Origin: Antrodiella citrinella
Lineage: Eukaryota > Basidiomycota > Agaricomycetes > Polyporales > Steccherinaceae
Assembly (NCBI GenBank): GCA_004802725.1
Contig: SGPM01000030.1
Location: forward strand, 1-64,000
Direction of reading: 5' to 3'
DNA: 64,000 nucleotides
Of this stretch, positions 58,128-64,000 are shown in pieces. A model generated the notes under the pieces. That model did not search any database. It saw nothing but the letters and a program-made list of their open reading frames with translations, and was not told the DNA's origin. Within the stretch, counting starts at the first letter, position 1. Every line of letters starts with the position of its first letter. A program made the translations under genes and the position numbers.

Positions 58128-60144
58128 GAATATCGAGTCCGCTGTTGAACCTGTCGTCAGCGAACTCGCGAGCAACCCTGTCGCGCCCGCCACGCATTTT
58201 GGGCACACGGACGACACTGCCGCATGTGTGGATGTCACCTCCATTAACTGGGAACAGGTAGCCCTGTTCGAGCTCGAACGGGTTGGCCAATGGATTATCT
58301 AGTCACCTTCATCACCATTCATCAACACCTTGAGGTCAGAAAGCTCTTGACGTTCCTGGCTCCGAAGACGAAGGGCACGAATATATACCCCACAACTATC
58401 CCCTCGCAGTGGAGTGTCTACGAGGACACTGGGTTACCTCGCATTTTGATGGAGATCCTTTCAGAGCCAGGGATGTTCTCCGACGAACCCGATGTGTTCA
58501 AGGTATGCATATACCCTTCTTCAGCATTTGGCACGAGTTTGACTCCTGGTGTATCACTTGCAGACGGTACCGTACAGTACCGAGCTCTTAATTTTGTTTG
58601 CTCAGTTCACGGTTACTCTCGTCACACTTCGTGTACCGTCCACGTTTACCGATGGGAACAAAATAGCGGTGGAATCGACGACGCGCAAGGTATGGGCACT
58701 TATAGAAAGACTAGAGATTTTTCTAGAGGCCATCTGGAAAGTTCGCCGTCTCATCCCCACAACGGGAGAATGTGAAGGCCCGGATGCACCTTACTACGGG
58801 GGACCGGATCCATTCCACCAGGCCTCAGCTCTTGCCCTTGGTTCGCTGATACGGCTGTATCCCTTTTTGCCATCGATCAGCGACTTTCCAATACCCTACT
58901 TCTCACACGGGATCCAAGTCCTTGTATACTTATGGACCTACGAGTCGCTCAGCAGCAGAGAGGCATGGCTGCCTATACACATGTTACTCCAAATAACCGG
59001 AGGGGAAAGGCAAACCATCCCGCTCGTGCCCAACGAGATGCTGACGACTTGCCACGATAATTATCCTCAAGATATTCTGAACAAGATCGCTCGCGTTATG
59101 CAAACCGATCGCGCATCTCCCGAAGAAATTGTCTCGAACTTTGTGGGCACGGAAATTCGCTTCGCAGCTTACATATGCACGGGCATTCTCCGAGTCTACC
59201 GTATTTACAAACTAGACAGCCAGTTGAAGGTCGGCGATGAGGTCTTTGCAAACCTTATGACCGCCTGGCTGTCGGGTAATCAGAGGCAAATGTGCGGTTC
59301 TGTGTCGGGAGAAGTCCCTCCTCATATCGAATTTATGACAGAGAGTCTAGTGTGAGTCGCTTACTTGTCACCTGAGGTTTGAAACATCACACTCACAACG
59401 CAATGTACTGCTCCAGGTATATAATACTTATGAAGCACGCAAACGGAGATCCGACCGTACTGATCTTTGAAAGCTTTATAGAATGTGCTCGCAAACTGAA
59501 TATCACTGCGATGGTCAGTGTTTGCCTTCTTCAAGAGTTAGGCGACGTCAACCGGGGGGAAACAACTGAGTGAGTAGTTATATCTTCGCACCGTGTGTAA
59601 ATCCTGACTGCCATAGACTTCACACTGAGAATTCTCAGTTTGCTGAGACAACATGCGATGATGAACCCCTCGGATCCAGTAACAAAACAACTGCGGCGCA
59701 CGGGTGTCCGGATCTGGCACGATACCCTGCAATCGATACTTGCTCTCAAAACACATGACGCAGTACTCGCTCAGATGAAAAGCGAAGCCCTTGCCGCCTG
59801 GCGAGAATATGGGAGTCTTCTTGGCTGGAAAGAGAGCCGTCCGATCAGAAGCATCGCGAACGAACCATCCGAGCCCAAAAGAGACACTCAATATTGGAGG
59901 TTCCCGAAGCGTTTCGAATGCGTGTGCTTGTTCTGCCCACCCTGCCGTGCACCGCATGCTCGTGTGCAAGGGTTGCTGGCGGGTCCTTTACTGCAGTTCG
60001 TTGTGTCAGAAATCGTGAGTCGTCATGAAATATCACAATGACCACCTCTTAAAATGCTGTGACGACAGAGATTGGAAAGCAGGGCATCGTCTTGTTTGCA
60101 AGACCTTGATCGCCACGGGATTCCGTCACCGTCGTGATTCTTGA
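58128..60144 (+). CDS. MYND zinc-finger protein, reading frame disturbed
   Basis: The C-terminal MYND finger reads CACSAHPAVHRMLVCKGCW, RVLYCSSLCQKS, then after an intron DWKAGHRLVCKTL, ending FRHRRDS at 60142-60144. All expected Cys/His positions are present. The upstream 500 residues (ESAVEPVVSELASNP, LPRILMEILSEPGMFSDEPD, TVTLVTLRVPSTFTDGNKIA, LYPFLPSISDFPIPYFSHGI, HDAVLAQMKSEALAAWREYG) resemble the helical region that precedes MYND fingers in agaricomycete proteins. Two frame changes lack a usable intron: near 58,280 (VGQWII versus YLVTFITIHQ) and near 59,910 (FPKRFECVC versus ACSAHPAV). The start codon was not found; 58128 is only the first base of clear coding. It may be a young pseudogene or contain sequence errors. 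Confidence 0.5.
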
Positions 60145-61297
60145 GGTTCATGTGCGTCCCTCTTGCATTTCTGTATGGCGAGTACTAAGTGGAGTACTGG
60201 AACAGCTTGGACCCACGGCTACACCTCATCTGTGCCTGGTATGGCTAACACAAATTACCGTTTGCTAGTTACACTTAGTTGAAGGACCCGGAGGTCGGGT
60301 GACAATGAGCCTGGCCCAGATGGGGAAGACGTGGCTACTCAGTTGTATCCTACAATTTACAACGGAATCCGCACTTCCTTGTACTTCCAAAGGCTCGCCC
60401 GCGGAATACATACTTCTTTGCACTCCGAAGGCTCTCCCGTGACAAGGAACTTATTCCTAGTCACTGTACGACTCGGATTCGGAGTTTACATCAACTTGTG
60501 ACAAGTCACAAGAACGTTAACGAGTAAAGAACCAGAGCATTCTTCACAATGTTTAGTTTCTTCTTGTAAAACAGTGCACTTATGCGAATATTCTCAGTGA
60601 CCAAACGGTCTCTTACCACGTTTAAGTTCGAGGGCCACTTCTTGAGCCTCAAGGCCTCATGCATGTACGTGAGAAGACATGGGAGGATGTGAGCAGTGTC
60701 ACGGTCTTTAGCAAGAATTGTAGAATGTCACCCTTGTTAGGATACATGGTAGCGTAGAAGGTTTACGTAAAAGCCGTTACATCAGAAATGACTTTCGAAC
60801 TCCGAGTCTAGAATAACCAGAAGTGCGCCTGCGTACATGCTCGCGCTCCTCACTTGTTCCTCACTCGTACTGCGACAGAAAAAACGGACGCAGAGAGCTA
60901 TTCGCTGCTCTGTCAATGAGGAGACGTGAACTGGGGGTCAAACTGTTTACTAGTTTGCTCGTTGTCGCAGTCCGCCTCCGAGTCTGACGATCTTCGTAAG
61001 TATCCTATTATGGATAAGGCTCCATGAGGATACACAAGTGACAAGTGTACTGAGTACTGAGGGTATGTCCCATATATACCATGGAAAAGTGTTATTCGTG
61101 AGTACGGAGAAATAAAAAAACATTGATGCGTTAACGGTCCCAGCCCCAAAAGAAAATAGTACAAACGAAAAAGCAAGTGAATCAAGATGATAAGACAGTT
61201 GCGAAGTGTAATAAAGAGGGTGTATGCGTGCGTGAATCAAGAAACGTTGCAGGAGATGAGATGAGGGCGTAATGGAATCGAGGTATACAGATACAGT
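60145..61297. other. Convergent 3' spacer
   Basis: About 1.15 kb between the MYND and LIM genes, AT-richer than its surroundings. Open frames near 60,913-61,240 on the minus strand are hydrophobic but lie in the 3' flank of the LIM gene and have no similarity. A short phrase occurs twice in diverged form: TCCGCACTTCCTTGTACTTCCAAAGGCTC (about 60,368) and ATACTTCTTTGCACTCCGAAGGCTC (about 60,409). Confidence 0.45.
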
Positions 61298-64000
61298 TTA
61301 GATTTCGTTCTTAATCATGATGCTGAAACAGGGTTCGCAGAATGGCTTGTCGTCGCGAAGGAAGAATGAGGGATTGTCAAAGGGACGATCACAGTTCTAC
61401 ACGGAAGAAACCATCGTCAGTTAGGAAGAAGCATAAAGACAAGAAGGAAATGAACGTACAGCACACGTGAAGCACTCCCAACACCACTTCCCGCCAAGTG
61501 CTTCCACAGCCTGCATCCCATCTCGGATGCTCTTGTTACATCTCTTGCACTTGGGCATGCGCAACCTCACATGGCACGGCTCGCAATACGGATGACCACG
61601 GTAAACCGTGAACCCGACGTCGTCCTCGTCTGCCTTGAATACACCGTCTCCAGTGTAGCTGCGGTTCGTCGAGGCCGGGGCCAAGAACGGATCTCCGCAC
61701 TCGGCACAGAAGAAATGCTGTTGGTGGTACGTCCGTTTCCCGAGCTCCGCATCGTCAAGGGTAATGAACAGCTCGTCGACGATCGCGGTTTGGCAATGGT
61801 AGCAGCGAGGAGCAAATTTCTGTTACAACGCCATAAAGTCAGATACAACGCCACAATCCGAAACGAGGTGTAATAATGCTCACCTCGTGGTAGTCCAAGT
61901 GGCAAAACGGACGACCCTCGTGCTCGTACGAGCTCAAATTCTCCAGAAGCTCGTCGCATATGCAACACCGGAAGCATCCCGGATGCCATCTCGCACCCAT
62001 CGCACTAACAATCCTCCCAATGATGGGGCCGCCACATCCCCCGCAAACCAGACCGCCCTTACCCTTGATGGCGGGCGGAGGCGGAAGGTCTGCTAAAGAC
62101 CTCTTCGTAGGACCAGACACCGCGATCTGAGGGCCGCTGTCCGACCCATCGATAGAGATGGTCGGAATCTGCGGTACACCCCCGTCGTGCCCGTTGATCG
62201 CGATCTGTGGAGCGGCTGGCCCGTTGGTAGATCCAGAAATTACGATGACAGGACCATCATCTTCGGAATCACTATCTGCATTCGCGGGAAACGAGATCTT
62301 GGGGATCGTAGGTCGGCTACTAGGCAGCTGTTGCTGAGCGGACATTCCACCGTTGGTATGTGGAGAGCGGGGAGGAAAGATGCCGTTTGGTGGTCGCATG
62401 GGAACCTGAGTTGGTGGTTGCGGAAATTGAGAGAGGGAAAATATAGACGATGCCGACCCCGGTGTGGCAGTAGTTGGAGTATCCGTACCAGTAGGAGAAA
62501 TCGGCGATAAAACGTCCCTGGTGCGGATATTAGGTCGAGTAGGTGAACCAGATGTCGGAGATGTCGGCGTACGCGCTACGCCAGGCGACGGCGACCGGCG
62601 CAGAGACCGCGGAGGAGTATCATCAAGTGAGGGTAATACCATCCGACTCCGCGGTGTACCGATAGCAACAGGGTTCCTCAGACTAGCTTTGCGGGTTGGT
62701 AGGTCATTCGGAGCGCGTGTAGGGGAAGTGCTTCGCGAAAATTGTGAAAGAGCTGGGGAGGCGGGAGGTTGCGGGAGGCGTGGAAGGTCTGTCGGCCATC
62801 GGGAAGGACCTGCCTGCCCGGGGGCAGGAAGAGGCTGAGAGGCTTTCGGAGGGCTGCTGCGAATAGGCTGTCTTGGTGTGGGGGGAACTCGCCCCGAAGC
62901 CATACGAAAAATAGATGACGTAGGATGAGGGGATGTCGGGGTGCGAACGGGACTCTCCGCCGTGGCATACGGATGACGCATTGTTGGTGAAGTTGGGGTC
63001 TGCGGTATCATTACCGTTCGCGTCGGCGACTGCGCACCAGTTGACTGTCCAGTTGACCGTGCAGGCAGATCCCTGATCCCATATGTTGGACTAGGGGTCT
63101 TCGTTTCTGCTCGTCGGGTCAGCAAAGGGTTATTGCTAATATCGTCGTCATCAGAACTAGACGGTGGCTCAGGCGAGGTAGTTACTGGTTTTCCAGGATT
63201 CTTCATCATAGAGATTGGACGGGACGGTAGAGCGCCTGTCGGAGCAGGGCCGGTGAGACCGGGAACGTTTCGGGGACGGTCACGGAAGCGTAAAAAAGCG
63301 GACCCAGTCGGCGAAGAGACGTGACCTTTAGGCGTGGACGGATCTGACGAATCGTACGACTGAGAGGTCTGCGAAGAGTCTGAAGATGAAGACGAGCTCG
63401 TTCGCTCAGGCCGAACAGATCCTCCCGGAGAAGTGGGTAGGGGTCTCATAGATGCAGGCTGCCCAGAGGCTTGTAGCGGAGTTGGTGAGGTGATGCCGCG
63501 TCGCTCAGCGACAGATGCTCCCTGACCAGGTGTGGGTAAAGCGCGTTTCCACAAAGGGACGAATTTCTGGCCAGAGGATCCGGATGATTGCTGGGAAGCC
63601 GTTGGGTAATTTGAAGAGGAGCTGTTGGTCTGGAAACTAAGACTCCGAGGTAGTTCAATGCTACTCGAGCCTCTAGGCTGGGGAAGAGGTCGAGGGGGTG
63701 ATGAAGAGGATCCCGGTCGTGCCACGGTATTGTGCCTGACAAGAGCAGGTGCTATCGGCGCATATTTCTGAGAAGACTGCATAGACAATGAAGAACTTGG
63801 GCGATGGCGAGCTACGGTCGGGGGGGCGGCCCCGGCCGATATGTGACTTGGTCCGGGGGATCGGTTTCTGAAACCAAGTGATGAGGGGGATGATACAAGG
63901 GGCAATAAGACACCCAAAGCACAAGTCCGACTTACGTTCCGGGGGCCGTTGTGGGTCTTCCACCGACTTTTGCCTGAGGATCTGGCAAGGGTCTCCGAAC
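61298..64000 (-). CDS. Paxillin-like protein with three C-terminal LIM domains (5' end outside window)
   Basis: Fungal paxillin-like proteins (Pxl1 in fission yeast) act at the cytokinetic ring and cortical actin. The N-terminal 600 visible residues are Ser/Pro-rich and disordered, with many SP/TP sites. Three LIM domains follow: LVCGGCGGPIIGRIVSAMG with WHPGCFRCCICDELL; CYHCQTAIVDELFITLDD with FFCAECGDPFLAP and YRGHPYCEPCH; and CKRCNKSIRDGMQAVEAL with WCWECFTCA, NCDRPFDNPSFFL and DKPFCEPCF. It ends SIMIKNEI. Zinc-binding Cys/His residues appear complete. An exon at the right edge (VRRPLPDPQAKVGGRPTTAP) joins by a GT-AG intron to NRSPGPSHISAG, so the gene continues past base 64000. It is probably intact and conserved. 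Confidence 0.88.

Noticed and set aside
1..64000. CRISPR array, bacterial operon or prophage
   Set aside because: No regularly spaced repeats were seen, and spliced genes with eukaryotic families rule out a prokaryotic source.

Overview
This 64 kb window is nuclear DNA from a filamentous basidiomycete, most likely an Agaricomycete. The genes are split by many short introns (about 45-65 nt, GT-AG with CTRAY-like branch points, and at least two inferred GC-AG introns). The families present are typical of that class: WSC/DUF1996 secreted protein, TKL-type kinases, HET, BTB, F-box, MYND, DUF7330-like and DUF6589 proteins, and a RecQ-like helicase tail. All identifications come from reading translations by eye; no database search was run, so exon borders are approximate unless stated.

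Left part (1-13 kb), all on the minus strand: an aryl-alcohol-dehydrogenase-like aldo-keto reductase (379-1902); a decayed copy of a metzincin gene's last exon (about 3000-3290); a very large gene (3712-9490) encoding three metzincin metalloprotease domains in tandem plus a C-terminal half of about 800 residues that I do not recognise; and an HMG-box transcription factor (11356-13050). In the first metzincin domain the catalytic glutamate is replaced by histidine.

Middle (15-32 kb): cohesin subunit SMC1 (14976-19861, plus); a long Ser/Pro-rich protein (20259-24424, minus); a xylose-reductase-type aldo-keto reductase (25744-27076, plus); then a decayed mobile-element-like pocket with a frame-broken DUF6589 gene (28021-30067, plus) facing a 5'-truncated RecQ-like helicase tail (30331-31254, minus).

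Right-middle (31-44 kb): a membrane-anchored methyltransferase-like protein, a BTB protein, an F-box protein, the ribosome-assembly factor Rpf2, and a secreted DUF1996 protein with three WSC domains.

Right part (44-64 kb): a truncated and frameshifted HET gene abutting a pyrimidine-rich insert; a gene that is best read as one polypeptide holding a kinase and a pseudokinase (46417-49850, minus); two uncharacterised proteins, one with a KEN-box-like motif; a DUF7330-like protein; an ALY/REF mRNA-export factor; a frame-disturbed MYND gene; and the 3' part of a paxillin-like LIM protein that runs off the right edge.

Housekeeping genes (SMC1, RPF2, ALY/REF, LIM) alternate with accessory families. 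The pockets at 2-11, 27-31 and 44-50 kb hold most of the unusual material.
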